Shown: positions 26,768 through 35,610 of the stretch, in pieces
How positions within the stretch are numbered: position 1 is the stretch's first letter
Layout of the letters: every line of letters starts with the position of its first letter
The notes under the pieces: generated by a model
What the model saw: the letters and a program-made list of their open reading frames with translations, nothing else
What the model was told of the DNA's origin: nothing
Database searches by the model: none
Assembly (NCBI RefSeq): GCF_009753675.1
Contig: NZ_WQLV01000011.1
Coordinates: 1-64,000, forward strand
Length of the DNA stretch: 64,000 nt
Origin: Parasedimentitalea huanghaiensis
GTDB taxonomy: Bacteria > Pseudomonadota > Alphaproteobacteria > Rhodobacterales > Rhodobacteraceae
Direction: 5' to 3'
Position numbers and translations under genes: made by a program

Positions 26768-28014
26768 TCCACAATTTCCGCCGTCTCCACCACCGCATGG
26801 AACAACACATTGGTTCCAGCGGCTGCCCAATCCGGGCTAATCTCTTCTGCCTCATTATGGCTCAGCCCATCCACACAGGGGCACATCACCATCGCCGTTG
26901 GGGCTACACGGTTGATCCAGCAAGCGTCGTGGCCAGCCCCCGATATCAGATCGATATGAGAATAGCCCAGCCGGTCCGCTGCATTACGCACCGCGGTGAC
27001 ACAGGTGTCGTCAAATTTGACCGGATCAAATCCGCCAACCTTTTCAAACTCAACCGTTACGCCCATAGCGTCTGCAATGTCCTGAGCCTGCTCGCGGAAA
27101 TTCAGTTCCATATCTTCGATCACCTCCAGCTCGGGGCTGCGGAAATCGACGGTAAAGGCCACCTTTCCGGGGATCACATTGCGCGAGTTGGGGTAGACAT
27201 CGATATGTCCTGCCGCACCGACAGCATGCGGGGCATTGCGCCAGGCAATCTCATCCACCGCCTCCAGCATCCGCGCCATGGCAAGGCCGGCATTGCGGCG
27301 CATTGGCATCGGGGTGGACCCCGTGTGTGCATCTTTGCCGGTCACAGTCACCTGGGTCCAGCTGAGCCCCTGACCATGGGTCACAACCCCAATGTCTTTC
27401 TCGTCTGCTTCCAGAATTGGGCCTTGCTCAATATGCAACTCAAAGAAGGCATGCATCTTGCGGGCACCAACTTCCTCGTCGCCACGCCAACCAATGCGGC
27501 TCAGCTCATCGCCGAACTTTTTGCCATCGGCATCTTCGCGATCATAGGCCCAGTCTTGGGTATGAATGCCGGCGAACACCCCAGATGACAGCATCGCGGG
27601 CGCGTATCGCGTGCCTTCTTCGTTGGTAAAGTTGGTCACCACAATGGGGTGTTTTGTTTTTATATTCATATCGTTAAGTGACCGGAGGACTTCCAACCCG
27701 CCAAGCACACCTAACACTCCGTCATACTTACCACCCGTTGGCTGGGTATCGAGATGTGAGCCAACATAAACCGGCAACGCATCTGGGTCTGAGCCTTCGC
27801 GGCGGGCAAACATATTGCCCATCTGATCCAGCCCCATCGTACAGCCAGCAGCTTCGCACCAACTTTGGAACAGGGCCCGCCCCTCACCATCCTCATCTGT
27901 CAGCGTCTGGCGATTGTTACCCCCGGCGACACCGGGCCCGATCTTAGCCATATCCATCAGGCTGTCCCACAGCCGTTCGCTGTTGATTGTTAGATTTTGA
28001 CCAAGCGCAGCCAT
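26764..28014 (-). CDS. hyuC: Beta-ureidopropionase / N-carbamoyl amino acid hydrolase (M20-type)
   Basis: 416 residues, the usual size for the allantoate amidohydrolase/ureidopropionase group. Metal ligands: H87 in VGSHLDTQPTGG, D98 in GKYDGV, and the E132/E133 pair in TNEEGTRYAPAM. GAGHDACW near residue 365 holds a further His. It hydrolyses N-carbamoyl-beta-alanine to beta-alanine, CO2 and ammonia, step three of reductive pyrimidine breakdown. It is the first gene of the leftward operon; the start has an AAGGA ribosome site and lies 77 bases from a RutR-like operator. Allantoate cannot be excluded by sequence alone, but the neighbours favour carbamoyl-beta-alanine. Confidence 0.92.
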   Translation of the reverse strand: MAALGQNLTINSERLWDSLMDMAKIGPGVAGGNNRQTLTDEDGEGRALFQSWCEAAGCTMGLDQMGNMFARREGSDPDALPVYVGSHLDTQPTGGKYDGVLGVLGGLEVLRSLNDMNIKTKHPIVVTNFTNEEGTRYAPAMLSSGVFAGIHTQDWAYDREDADGKKFGDELSRIGWRGDEEVGARKMHAFFELHIEQGPILEADEKDIGVVTHGQGLSWTQVTVTGKDAHTGSTPMPMRRNAGLAMARMLEAVDEIAWRNAPHAVGAAGHIDVYPNSRNVIPGKVAFTVDFRSPELEVIEDMELNFREQAQDIADAMGVTVEFEKVGGFDPVKFDDTCVTAVRNAADRLGYSHIDLISGAGHDACWINRVAPTAMVMCPCVDGLSHNEAEEISPDWAAAGTNVLFHAVVETAEIVE

Positions 28015-28090
28015 GGTGTGATCCTTCCCCGTCTGTCCGCCTTTTGGCGGTATTGTTTTGTTAGCCCATCCGCATGTCGCGGCTTTGATT

Positions 28091-28106
28091 TGACCAACTG
28101 GTAAAA
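28091..28106. promoter_or_regulatory. RutR-type operator in front of the hyuC operon
   Basis: TTGACCA-AC-TGGTAAA, within two bases of the published RutR consensus TTGACCAnnTGGTCAA. It lies between the divergent hyuC and tetR genes, 77 bases before the hyuC start and 135 before the regulator start, so it could control both. It shares the 12-mer CAACTGGTAAAA with the site in front of preT. Confidence 0.8.
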
Positions 28107-28241
28107 CTCACGCTATCACGGGTCAGGCACTAGTCAAGAAATTGCGGCGCTACAGCTGGAAAAACCCCAAAAAACATGGGGAAATGTTGAATTTTGAGGC
28201 ATCACTGGGTCGCCGCCCGAGTCAGGACCAAAGACACTGCT

Positions 28242-28859
28242 ATGACCAAAGACCGCGCACCCACCCGGATCCAAAAAAAGAATCGCGCTGCCATTCTCGA
28301 GGCTGCACTGGAAGTGTTTTCAACTCACGGTTTTCGCGGTGCAACGGTGGATCAGATTGCTACCGAAGCCGGGCTGAGCAAACCAAACCTGTTGTACTAT
28401 TTCCCTTCAAAAGAGGCCATTTTCAACGAATTGATGGCCCAACTTCTGGGCACCTGGCTAGACCCCTTGCGATCCCTAGACCCCGATGGCGATCCATTGG
28501 AAGAAATCCTGGCCTATGTTCAGAGAAAGTTACAAATGAGCCGCGATTTTCCGCGTGAAAGCCGCCTTTATGCCAATGAGATCGTACAAGGTGCCCCGCG
28601 TCTACTGGGTACAATTGCCACTGATTTGAATGCTCTGGTGGAAGAAAAATCCGCGCTTTTGCAACGATGGATGCAAGCTGGAAAAATCAACTCTGCACAC
28701 CCAAAGCATCTGTTGTTTTCGATCTGGTCGCTAACGCAGCATTATGCAGATTTCGATGTTCAGGTTCGTGCCTTAATGGCTGGTGAAGATCCATTTGATG
28801 CAGCTCCCGAATATCTGGATACCCTGTATCGGCGTATGTTAACTCCATCAGATAACTAA
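28242..28859 (+). CDS. rutR: TetR-family regulator, RutR type
   Basis: 205 residues from the ATG at 28242; earlier in-frame codons do not match the family. The DNA-binding helix-turn-helix is ILEAALEVFSTHGFRGATVD to GLSKPNLLYYFPSKEAIF (about residues 17-63). The ligand domain contains RLYANEIVQGAPRL, typical of RutR, which senses uracil or thymine. It is divergent from the hyuC operon across an operator that fits RutR, and a second site sits before preT. Likely role: repression of pyrimidine degradation until pyrimidine is available. Confidence 0.9.
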   Translation: MTKDRAPTRIQKKNRAAILEAALEVFSTHGFRGATVDQIATEAGLSKPNLLYYFPSKEAIFNELMAQLLGTWLDPLRSLDPDGDPLEEILAYVQRKLQMSRDFPRESRLYANEIVQGAPRLLGTIATDLNALVEEKSALLQRWMQAGKINSAHPKHLLFSIWSLTQHYADFDVQVRALMAGEDPFDAAPEYLDTLYRRMLTPSDN

Positions 28860-28863
28860 CAAA

Positions 28864-28891
28864 AAAGGGCGACCCTCTCGGACCGCCCTTT
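28864..28891. terminator. Bidirectional terminator between rutR and preA
   Basis: An 8-bp perfect stem (AAAGGGCG paired with CGCCCTTT) with an A run on the left and T-rich sequence on the right, between the convergent ends of the regulator gene and preA. It can serve both directions. Confidence 0.75.
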
Positions 28892-28940
28892 CTTACATCT
28901 GAGTTGGTTTTGCCGATAACCGCGGCTATCAGCGTTCCCC

Positions 28941-30245
28941 TTATTCGGCTGCAGTTGCTGAGGGATTGTTGGGATGAGTGGTCCAATTGGCATAGTCTTC
29001 TGAAACGACTTCACCCGTCCGCTCATCCAACTGGCCAGGGGCGACTTGTTCCATCGTAATACAGTTCTCGACCGGGCAAACACTCACACACAGGTTGCAA
29101 GCAACACACTCATCATCCTTGACAGTGAAAACTCGGTCTTCGGACATCGCGATCGCCTGATGCGACGTGTCTTCACATGCTGCAAAACAACGACCACAGC
29201 TGATGCAGTCGTCCTGATTGATCACAGCCTTGGCGACATAATTCAGGTTCAGGTACTGCCAATCTGTGACATTCGGAACCGCCTGCCCCATGAAATCCGC
29301 AATCGACGCATGACCTTTTTCGTCCATCCACTGTGACAAACCGGAAATCATCTCTTCGACAACTTTGAATCCATATGTCATCGCTGCGGTGCAGACCTGA
29401 ACATTGCCAGCGCCCAATGAAATGAACTCAGCGGCATCGCGCCAGTTGGTCACGCCACCAATTGCCGAAATTGGGAGGCCATGGGTCTGCGGGTCGCGCG
29501 CAATTTCAGCAACCATGTTCATTGCAATCGGCTTAACCGCTGGTCCACAGTACCCACCGTGCGTCCCCTTATCACCAATGGTTGGATTAGGCGCCATGAT
29601 ATCCAGATCAACGGAAACAATCGAATTGATGGTGTTGATCAGGCTTACAGCGTCTGCTCCGCCGTTCTTTGCCGCACGGGCAGGTTGACGAATATCAGTA
29701 ATATTTGGTGTCAATTTTACGATAACTGGCTTAGAATAGTACTTTTTACACCATTCGGTGACCATCTGGATATATTCCGGGACCTGGCCAACAGCCGACC
29801 CCATTCCGCGCTCGGCCATGCCATGCGGACAGCCAAAGTTCAGCTCAATGCCGTCAGCACCGGTGGCTTCAACCTTGGGCAAGATGTCCTTCCAGGCCTG
29901 CTCTTCGCAGGGCACCATCAGCGAGACAATAATTGCCCGATCTGGATAGTCTTTCTTGACCCGGGTGATCTCTTCCAGGTTCACCTCCAACGGTCGATCC
30001 GTGATCAACTCGATGTTGTTCAACCCCAGCAAGCGACGATCTGCGCCAAAGATCGCGCCATAGCGGGGGCCATTCACGTTAACCACCGGAGGTCCTTCCG
30101 AACCCAGCGTTTTCCAAACCACGCCCCCCCATCCGGCTTCAAAGGCGCGGCGCACGTTGTATTCCTTGTCCGTTGGTGGCGCGGAGGCCAGCCAAAACGG
30201 GTTGGGAGATTTGATCCCTAAAAATTCTGATGTCAGATCAGCCAT
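28941..30245 (-). CDS. preA: NAD-dependent dihydropyrimidine dehydrogenase subunit PreA
   Basis: 434 residues. The N-terminal ~320 residues form a dihydroorotate dehydrogenase-like FMN barrel: NPFWLASAPPTDKEYNVRRA at the start, GIELNFGCPHGMAERGMGSA in the middle, and LPISAIGGVTNWRDAAEFI. The C-terminus carries two 4Fe-4S motifs, CISCGRCFAAC near residue 347 and CVACNLCVSVCP near residue 382. It reduces uracil or thymine to the dihydro form with electrons from PreT, step one of the reductive pathway. It lies 55 bases behind preT. Confidence 0.95.
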   Translation of the reverse strand: MADLTSEFLGIKSPNPFWLASAPPTDKEYNVRRAFEAGWGGVVWKTLGSEGPPVVNVNGPRYGAIFGADRRLLGLNNIELITDRPLEVNLEEITRVKKDYPDRAIIVSLMVPCEEQAWKDILPKVEATGADGIELNFGCPHGMAERGMGSAVGQVPEYIQMVTEWCKKYYSKPVIVKLTPNITDIRQPARAAKNGGADAVSLINTINSIVSVDLDIMAPNPTIGDKGTHGGYCGPAVKPIAMNMVAEIARDPQTHGLPISAIGGVTNWRDAAEFISLGAGNVQVCTAAMTYGFKVVEEMISGLSQWMDEKGHASIADFMGQAVPNVTDWQYLNLNYVAKAVINQDDCISCGRCFAACEDTSHQAIAMSEDRVFTVKDDECVACNLCVSVCPVENCITMEQVAPGQLDERTGEVVSEDYANWTTHPNNPSATAAE

Positions 30246-30300
30246 TTATCTGCTCCTTGAATTGCTAGCTTGGGGCACTTCAGCAGGCCCCAAGGCTTGC

Positions 30301-31635
30301 TCAGCCCATCAGGCTGGAATGAATATCCATTGCGGCATCGCGACCTTCGGCAACCGCTGTCACTGTCAGGTCCTCGCCGCCCGAAGCACAGTCGCCTCCT
30401 GCCCAGACTTCTGCAACCGACGTGCGGCCTGTGTCGTTGACCTTGATCTTGCGCGCCTCAAGAACCAAACCTTCCGGCTGACCTTCCAGAGTTTGACCAA
30501 TCGCCTTGAACACCTGATCAGCTGCCAGACGCAATGTTTCACCGGTGCCAGACACTTTACCATCAACAATACTGGTGTACTCTAACTCGATCTCACTGGC
30601 TGCGCCTTCGCCATGCACCGCGACAGGCATAACGTTGAACATCAGTTTCACCCCTTTGGACGTCGCCAGATCTTGCTCAAAACGGCTCGCCCCCATGGCG
30701 TCCTGTCCACGGCGATAAGCTATAGTAACATTTTCCGCCCCAAGAAGCTTCGACTGCACCGCGGCATCAACTGCTGTCATACCACCGCCAATGACCACGA
30801 CGTTGCGCCCAACTGCCAATGTAGACAGATCGGTTGCTTGGCGTAGCTCAGCAATGAACTCTACTGCGTCTCGGCTTCCGTCTTTGTTTTCACCAGGTGC
30901 GCGTAATGCGTTAACACCGGCCAGTCCAATTGACAGGAACACTGCATCGAAGTCTGCTTTCAATGCGTCCAGAGTTAATCCAGCCCCCAGACCATCGCCA
31001 TGTTTAACGCTGATGCCGCCGATCTGCATCAGCCAGCTGACCTCACGCGCTGCGAAATCATTGGTGCTTTTGTAGGCAGCAATACCAAATTCGTTCAACC
31101 CGCCAGACTTGCCCTTCACTTCATGAACAACAACCTCGTGCCCCAGCATCGCCAAGCGGTGCGCGGCGGACAGCCCGGCCGGGCCGGCGCCTACAACGGC
31201 AACACGCTTGCCAGTGCTAGCAGCACGTGCGAACGGGTGCCCACCTTTTGCCATCAATGCGTCAGTCGCATAACGTTGAAGGCGACCAATCTCGACCGGC
31301 TTGCCTTCGGCTGTTTCCCGAACACAGACCTCTTCGCACAACGTCTCGGTTGGGCAAACACGGGCACACATTCCGCCAAGGATATTCTGGTCCAAAATCG
31401 TACGCGCGGCGGCCTCGGGGTTTCCGGTCTGAATCTCGCGAATGAATTGCGGGATATCAATGCTGGTTGGGCATGCGGTCATGCAAGGCGCATCATAACA
31501 AAAGTAGCAGCGATCTGCTGCGACTGATGCCTCGTGCGCGTCATAAGCAGGATGCAAATCGCCGAAGTTATCGACAATATCTTGGCTGGACAAACGCCCT
31601 GCCTGAATGCCGGATGCCTGATGGCTACTCGCCAT
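30301..31635 (-). CDS. preT: NAD-dependent dihydropyrimidine dehydrogenase subunit PreT
   Basis: 444 residues from the ATG at 31635 (GGGAGA ribosome site). The N-terminal Fe-S domain has CYFCYDAPCMTACP near residue 44 and a further cysteine cluster (GGMCARVCPTETLCEEVC). The FAD site is VVGAGPAGLSAAHRL and the NAD(P)H site VVIGGGMTAVDAAVQSKLLG. It passes electrons from NAD(P)H through FAD and Fe-S clusters to PreA. A RutR-like operator lies 55-70 bases before the start, so preT-preA forms a second controlled operon of the pyrimidine regulon. Confidence 0.95.
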   Translation of the reverse strand: MASSHQASGIQAGRLSSQDIVDNFGDLHPAYDAHEASVAADRCYFCYDAPCMTACPTSIDIPQFIREIQTGNPEAAARTILDQNILGGMCARVCPTETLCEEVCVRETAEGKPVEIGRLQRYATDALMAKGGHPFARAASTGKRVAVVGAGPAGLSAAHRLAMLGHEVVVHEVKGKSGGLNEFGIAAYKSTNDFAAREVSWLMQIGGISVKHGDGLGAGLTLDALKADFDAVFLSIGLAGVNALRAPGENKDGSRDAVEFIAELRQATDLSTLAVGRNVVVIGGGMTAVDAAVQSKLLGAENVTIAYRRGQDAMGASRFEQDLATSKGVKLMFNVMPVAVHGEGAASEIELEYTSIVDGKVSGTGETLRLAADQVFKAIGQTLEGQPEGLVLEARKIKVNDTGRTSVAEVWAGGDCASGGEDLTVTAVAEGRDAAMDIHSSLMG

Positions 31636-31689
31636 TGGGTGTCTCCCTGGATGTGTTCTTGTTGCATCCAGAGTGCCACAATTCAATTT

Positions 31690-31705
31690 TTTATCAACTG
31701 GTAAA
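31690..31705. promoter_or_regulatory. RutR-type operator in front of preT-preA
   Basis: TTTATCA-AC-TGGTAAA, an inverted repeat with one mismatch, 55-70 bases before the preT start. It shares the 12-mer CAACTGGTAAAA with the hyuC-rutR operator and differs from the RutR consensus mainly in the outer bases. Confidence 0.7.
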
Positions 31706-31785
31706 ATTTTGAAACAGGGAAAAACCTACCACACCTACCCGACTTCAGATCCTAACCAGCTGTTTTCTAAACCAAAACGGATGAC

Positions 31786-32430
31786 CTATTTTTCGCCCAT
31801 CTGCGACAAATGTCCCGTTTTGATCCACACGCGGGCCCCTTCGGGACCTGCCTGTCCTTCAAATCCACCCTCAGGAGGCAGGCGCAACCAGTCCCAGCGA
31901 GACAGAAAATCATCTCCTTCGCGACACCCGCCCTCAAGAACAAAGACTTCCATTCCCGACGGAGCCAGCCGTGAAATACGCTGCCCAGGTTCCCAGGTCT
32001 CTATACTGACCTGTTCGCTTTCATCCTCAAACAGCGCCACAACCGGATCATTGCTTGCGTCGCTGTCAACATGGACGGTGAGCCGGTCAGCAGGATCAAA
32101 TTGATGTAACTTCACCAAGATCACTGCCCCCTTCGACGCTGCTGGGGTGTGGCGCGACGTTGGAGGATTACGAACATAGGCCCCCACAGGAAAGTTGCCA
32201 GTCTCGTCCTGAAACTCACCTTCCAAAACCAAGTATTCTTCGCCGCCATCATGGGTATGGGCATCAAATGACGACCCTGGTGTAAAGCGTACAATAGTAG
32301 TGGCTCGCGCCACTTCCTCACCAATACGGTCTAACATCTTGCGCTCAACCCCTGCTGCAGGGCTAGGCACCCATGGGGTATCAGCAAAACGCACCACTGC
32401 ACGTTGCTCAAAATCGGCATTGATCCGCAT
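31786..32430 (-). CDS. Cupin protein (ChrR-type metal-binding cupin)
   Basis: 214 residues from the ATG at 32430, five bases after GGAGG; a 4-codon longer start is possible. Two cupin halves are visible. The first has FDAHTHDGGEEYLVLEGEF with the metal-binding His and Glu residues; the second (ISRLAPSGMEVFVLEGGCRE) lacks the first His pair. The arrangement resembles the cupin domain of ChrR anti-sigma factors, without the anti-sigma N-terminus. Possibly a small-molecule-binding or dioxygenase-like protein. It lies between a RidA gene and preT, but the operator between it and preT suggests separate control. Confidence 0.82.
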   Translation of the reverse strand: MRINADFEQRAVVRFADTPWVPSPAAGVERKMLDRIGEEVARATTIVRFTPGSSFDAHTHDGGEEYLVLEGEFQDETGNFPVGAYVRNPPTSRHTPAASKGAVILVKLHQFDPADRLTVHVDSDASNDPVVALFEDESEQVSIETWEPGQRISRLAPSGMEVFVLEGGCREGDDFLSRWDWLRLPPEGGFEGQAGPEGARVWIKTGHLSQMGEK

Positions 32431-32523
32431 TACATCCTCCATCTGATTTGCACAGAGTTAAGTACAACGACGGACCTGCAAAAGCTGCATCACAATAAAG
32501 TGGTCAGAAAGCCAATGTCCCGA

Positions 32524-32922
32524 TCAATGGGACAACATCGCCGTCGCCTCGATCTCAATCTTGGCTTCATCTTCAACTAGGCCCGCGACCACAACCATTG
32601 TCATCGCCGGGAAATGATACCCCATCACCGCTCTATAGGCTTGGCCAACCTCGGCTTGGTGCGCCATGTATTCAGCTTTGTCAGTCACGTACCATGTGAG
32701 CCGGGTAATATCACTCGCCGTTCCACCTGCTGTCTCGACCACATCCAGAATATTGCGCAAGGCTTGGCTCATCTGGCCGATAAAATCCTGCACCTCAAAC
32801 ACCTGCTGTGCAGTCCAGCCGATTTGCCCACCAACAAACAGAACACGACCTTCGCCTATCATGCCATTGGCATAGCCCTTGGCCACCTTCCACCCTTCGG
32901 GGTGTACAGAAATTGTAGCCAT
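32524..32922 (-). CDS. RidA/YjgF-family protein
   Basis: 132 residues from the ATG at 32922 (AAAGGAAG ribosome site); the longer frame upstream adds an atypical leader. Family stretches are VLFVGGQIGWTAQQ, QMSQALRNILDVVETAGGTA, and the C-terminal KIEIEATAML. RidA proteins hydrolyse reactive enamine/imine intermediates; the family's conserved Arg is not obvious here (YHFPAMTMVVV), so activity of the classical type is uncertain. RutC of the other pyrimidine pathway is a RidA relative, but this gene is not in the pyrimidine operons. Confidence 0.88.
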   Translation of the reverse strand: MATISVHPEGWKVAKGYANGMIGEGRVLFVGGQIGWTAQQVFEVQDFIGQMSQALRNILDVVETAGGTASDITRLTWYVTDKAEYMAHQAEVGQAYRAVMGYHFPAMTMVVVAGLVEDEAKIEIEATAMLSH

Positions 32923-33028
32923 GGCGCGTCTTCCTTTCACAGTGTTACCCCTACAGTAATCCTGCATCTGAAAATATATTTCAAGCTTAAAACATCGAAG
33001 GACTCACAAACTCTTGCTTTCAAGAAAA

Positions 33029-33053
33029 AAGGACGGCCTAAATGGCCGCCCTT
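33029..33053 (-). terminator. Terminator after gapR
   Basis: A stem of 4+5 pairs with one internal mismatch (AAGGaCGGCC with GGCCGcCCTT) and loop TAAAT. On the minus strand it is followed by TTTTTTCTTG. It lies about 60 bases after the gapR stop. Confidence 0.8.
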
Positions 33054-33114
33054 CTAAGCATTGTGTGTTGTGTTTCGTGGGAAATTTAGGCCCCAAAACA
33101 CCAAACGCAGAAAT

Positions 33115-33378
33115 TCACATTCCCAACGCTTCTTTATACATCTCCAACACCGCCTCTTCTTCGGCAATGTCATCCTTGTCGCGTTTGCGCAGCGCCACCA
33201 ACTTGCGAATTACTTTGGTGTCGTAACCGCGCCCTTTGGCCTCTGCCATGACCTCTTTCATTTGCTCTGCAAGGTCTTTCTTTTCAGAATCCAGCCGTTC
33301 CAGCCGCTCGACAAATTGGCGCAGCTCCCCGGCTGTTACACGATAGCTGTCGCTTTTTTCTTGTTCGGTCACATCCAT
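33115..33378 (-). CDS. gapR: GapR-family nucleoid-associated protein (DUF2312)
   Basis: 87 residues from the second ATG of an ATGATG pair at 33378, matching the usual GapR length. A CGGAG ribosome site lies 6 bases before it. The frame is open for 34 more codons upstream. Conserved stretches: LRQFVERLERLDSEKKDL, VMAEAKGRGYDTKVIRKLVA and EEEAVLEMYKEALG. GapR proteins form coiled-coil tetramers that clamp overtwisted DNA and assist replication in alphaproteobacteria. It is transcribed divergently from the small membrane protein gene at 33522. Confidence 0.92.
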   Translation of the reverse strand: MDVTEQEKSDSYRVTAGELRQFVERLERLDSEKKDLAEQMKEVMAEAKGRGYDTKVIRKLVALRKRDKDDIAEEEAVLEMYKEALGM

Positions 33379-33521
33379 CATCAGCTCCGTCGCGGTAGGA
33401 AATTTGAGGTCGGAATACAGGCCATCACCTGTCACTGCAAGCTGCGATTGGACTGGCGGCCCTTGCAGGTTCTTCGCCAATCCTTTAGGCGCGATCGCGG
33501 ACAGTTCATAGGAGCCCGGCC

Positions 33522-33740
33522 ATGTTTGAAATTCTAGTCTGGATAGGCGCCGCCATTTCCATAGTCGGTTTGCTTGGCCTGATCTGGTGCATCCTACGCG
33601 TTATGCGGGCCCGTAAACAGAAATTGGACGACGAAACGCTGCGCGCAGTGGTGCAGTCGGTTTTGCCCTACAACCTGGGTGCCCTTCTACTTTCGATGTT
33701 AGGTCTCATGCTGGTCATAGTTGGCGTTTTACTCGGTTGA
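33522..33740 (+). CDS. Small membrane protein, two helices
   Basis: 72 residues with two hydrophobic helices (about 4-26 and 48-71) joined by a basic loop with RVMRARKQKLDDETLRA, so both ends should face the periplasm. No family function is known to me. It is divergent from gapR and converges with a small gene at 33747 with only a 6-base gap. Confidence 0.65.
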   Translation: MFEILVWIGAAISIVGLLGLIWCILRVMRARKQKLDDETLRAVVQSVLPYNLGALLLSMLGLMLVIVGVLLG

Positions 33741-33746
33741 GCTTTT

Positions 33747-33962
33747 TCACGCCGTATAGCTCTCAAAATAAGCTTCGATCGCCTCTTCGCCCAATTCTCT
33801 ATCCAGCTTAGTCAACCGTGATGGCACCTCTATGCCGCTCGCGCGCAATTGGCTCAATACTTCATTGAATTCCGGCTGCAAGGCCTGTCGGGCCGTCATA
33901 CTGGCGCCAACGATGCGCTCTTCTAGCCTTTCGGCGGCTTGCATTAGCTCGGTTGTCTTCAT
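33747..33962 (-). CDS. Small conserved-looking protein of unknown function
   Basis: 71 residues from the ATG at 33962, chosen because GGAGGGG lies about 6 bases before it; an 8-codon longer frame is possible. The sequence is soluble and predicted helical (ELMQAAERLEERIVGASMTA), ending in LGEEAIEAYFESYTA. No family recognised. Confidence 0.6.
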   Translation of the reverse strand: MKTTELMQAAERLEERIVGASMTARQALQPEFNEVLSQLRASGIEVPSRLTKLDRELGEEAIEAYFESYTA

Positions 33963-34237
33963 TTGACGGCCCCTCCTTTTTTTCAACTCAGAATGACACG
34001 CCGTTTCCTACTGAAAATACAAATCCAACGACTTCTTCACTATTATGGGCCTTATTTACGATGGCCTTGCGACGAAAGATGAAAATCCCCTCTGCCCGCT
34101 AATTCAAATGTCACAATTTCAGACCGTTCATTCTGTTGGCGGGACCAATGACACCTTTGTGCTCTACCTACCTAACATGCCTCTTGATACACATTCCGAT
34201 ATCGCTATATGATTAGTTGACTGAACGGAGAGAGACG

Positions 34238-35101
34238 ATGACGCCACTTGTAAAAGCATTTTTTGACGAAGCTACAAATACAGTCTCATATGTCGCTCGC
34301 GATCCGCTAAGCAATGCATGTGCCATCATCGACCCGGTGCTTGATTTTGACCATGCTTCTGGTCGCACCAATACAGCCTCGGCGGACATCATCATCAACT
34401 GGATCACCGAACAAGCCTTGACACTGGACTGGGTTCTGGAAAGTCATGTCCATGCCGATCACCTATCTGCCGCCCCCTATTTACAAGAAAAACTAGGTGG
34501 AAAAATTGGCATCGGCGCAAACATTACTGTGGTACAGGACACCTTTGGTAAGGTCTTCAACGAGGGCACCGAATTCCAACGTGATGGCAGTCAGTTTGAC
34601 GCCCTTTTGTCCCATGGTGACAGCTTTCACATAGGTCAGATGCAGGCAGACGTACTGCACACACCCGGACATACGCCAGCTTGTATGACATATGTAATTG
34701 GCGACGCCGCTTTTGTGGGGGACACCCTCTTCATGCCAGATTTCGGCACAGCGCGCTGTGATTTCCCTGGCGGTTCATCCGCACAGCTTTACGACTCGAT
34801 CCAAAAAATCCTGGCATTACCTGACGAGACCCGGATTTTTGTCTGTCATGACTATAAGGCACCAGGCCGGGATGAGTTTGCTTGGGAAACAACTGTTGGT
34901 GAGCAAAAAGCTCTAAACGTCCATATTGGCAATGGGCGCAGCATCGAAGATTTCACCAAGATGCGTGATTCGCGCGATGCAACTTTGGGCATGCCAAAAT
35001 TGATCTTGCCTTCGTTACAAGTAAACATGCGCGCAGGTCAAATGCCTGAACCTGATGAACAGGGTGATGTGTTTCTGAAGTTGCCCATCAACAAAATCTA
35101 G
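34238..35101 (+). CDS. Metallo-beta-lactamase-fold hydrolase, persulfide dioxygenase/Blh type
   Basis: 287 residues from the ATG at 34238, which has GGAGAG just upstream. The metal motif is HVHADH (H70, H72, D74, H75), followed by HTPGHTPACM, GDTLFMPDFGTARCDFPGG and a late CHDY. The GTARCDFPGG stretch is typical of the ETHE1/Blh persulfide dioxygenases that oxidise glutathione persulfide to sulfite. The genes behind it encode sulfur-transport and sulfurtransferase proteins, which supports a role in sulfide detoxification or use. Confidence 0.92.
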   Translation: MTPLVKAFFDEATNTVSYVARDPLSNACAIIDPVLDFDHASGRTNTASADIIINWITEQALTLDWVLESHVHADHLSAAPYLQEKLGGKIGIGANITVVQDTFGKVFNEGTEFQRDGSQFDALLSHGDSFHIGQMQADVLHTPGHTPACMTYVIGDAAFVGDTLFMPDFGTARCDFPGGSSAQLYDSIQKILALPDETRIFVCHDYKAPGRDEFAWETTVGEQKALNVHIGNGRSIEDFTKMRDSRDATLGMPKLILPSLQVNMRAGQMPEPDEQGDVFLKLPINKI

Positions 35102-35181
35102 TACCCGCGACATTGAGATTAACCGCTAGCTCGGTCAATCCGGACAATACCATAACTTCGCGCACAATAAGGACTTACGTC

Positions 35182-35610
35182 ATGGAAACAGATTGGATCT
35201 GGGGGCTTGCTGGCGGCGGGCTTATCGGAATGGGTGGCGCTGTCTATCTGCTTGGCAATGGCCGCATCATGGGAGCAAGTGGCATTCTGGGCGGGCTGGT
35301 CGATGGCAGTGGCCGCAAAGATGCGGCCGAAAAGCTGGTTTTTCTCGCTGGTGTTATTTTACTGCCTTTGGTTCTGTCTTCGCTGTTCATGGTCAAAACC
35401 AATACCCATATGACCGGCAACGTGCCGCTCATCATTGCCGCAGGCCTGCTTGTTGGTCTTGGCACCCGCATTGCCAATGGCTGCACATCTGGTCATGGGG
35501 TTTGTGGCATTTCACGCCTGTCACTGCGCGGCATCGTGGCCACTGTTTTCTATATTCTGGCAGGCGGCATGACACTGGTTCTCTTTCGCCATGTTCTGGG
35601 AGTGATCTAA
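35182..35610 (+). CDS. YeeE/YedE-family sulfur transporter, N-terminal half protein
   Basis: 142 residues from the ATG at 35182 (AAGGAC ribosome site), with four or five hydrophobic helices. The conserved NGCTSGHGVCGISRLS motif, containing a cysteine pair, is the signature of YeeE/YedE proteins thought to bring thiosulfate or sulfide-derived sulfur into the cell. Its stop overlaps the next start by one base (TAATG), so the two halves are coupled. Confidence 0.9.
   Translation: METDWIWGLAGGGLIGMGGAVYLLGNGRIMGASGILGGLVDGSGRKDAAEKLVFLAGVILLPLVLSSLFMVKTNTHMTGNVPLIIAAGLLVGLGTRIANGCTSGHGVCGISRLSLRGIVATVFYILAGGMTLVLFRHVLGVI

Noticed and set aside
34045-34212. 55-codon plus-strand frame before the sulfide operon
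   Set aside because: No ribosome site before the ATG and no similarity to a known family, so it is probably part of the promoter region.
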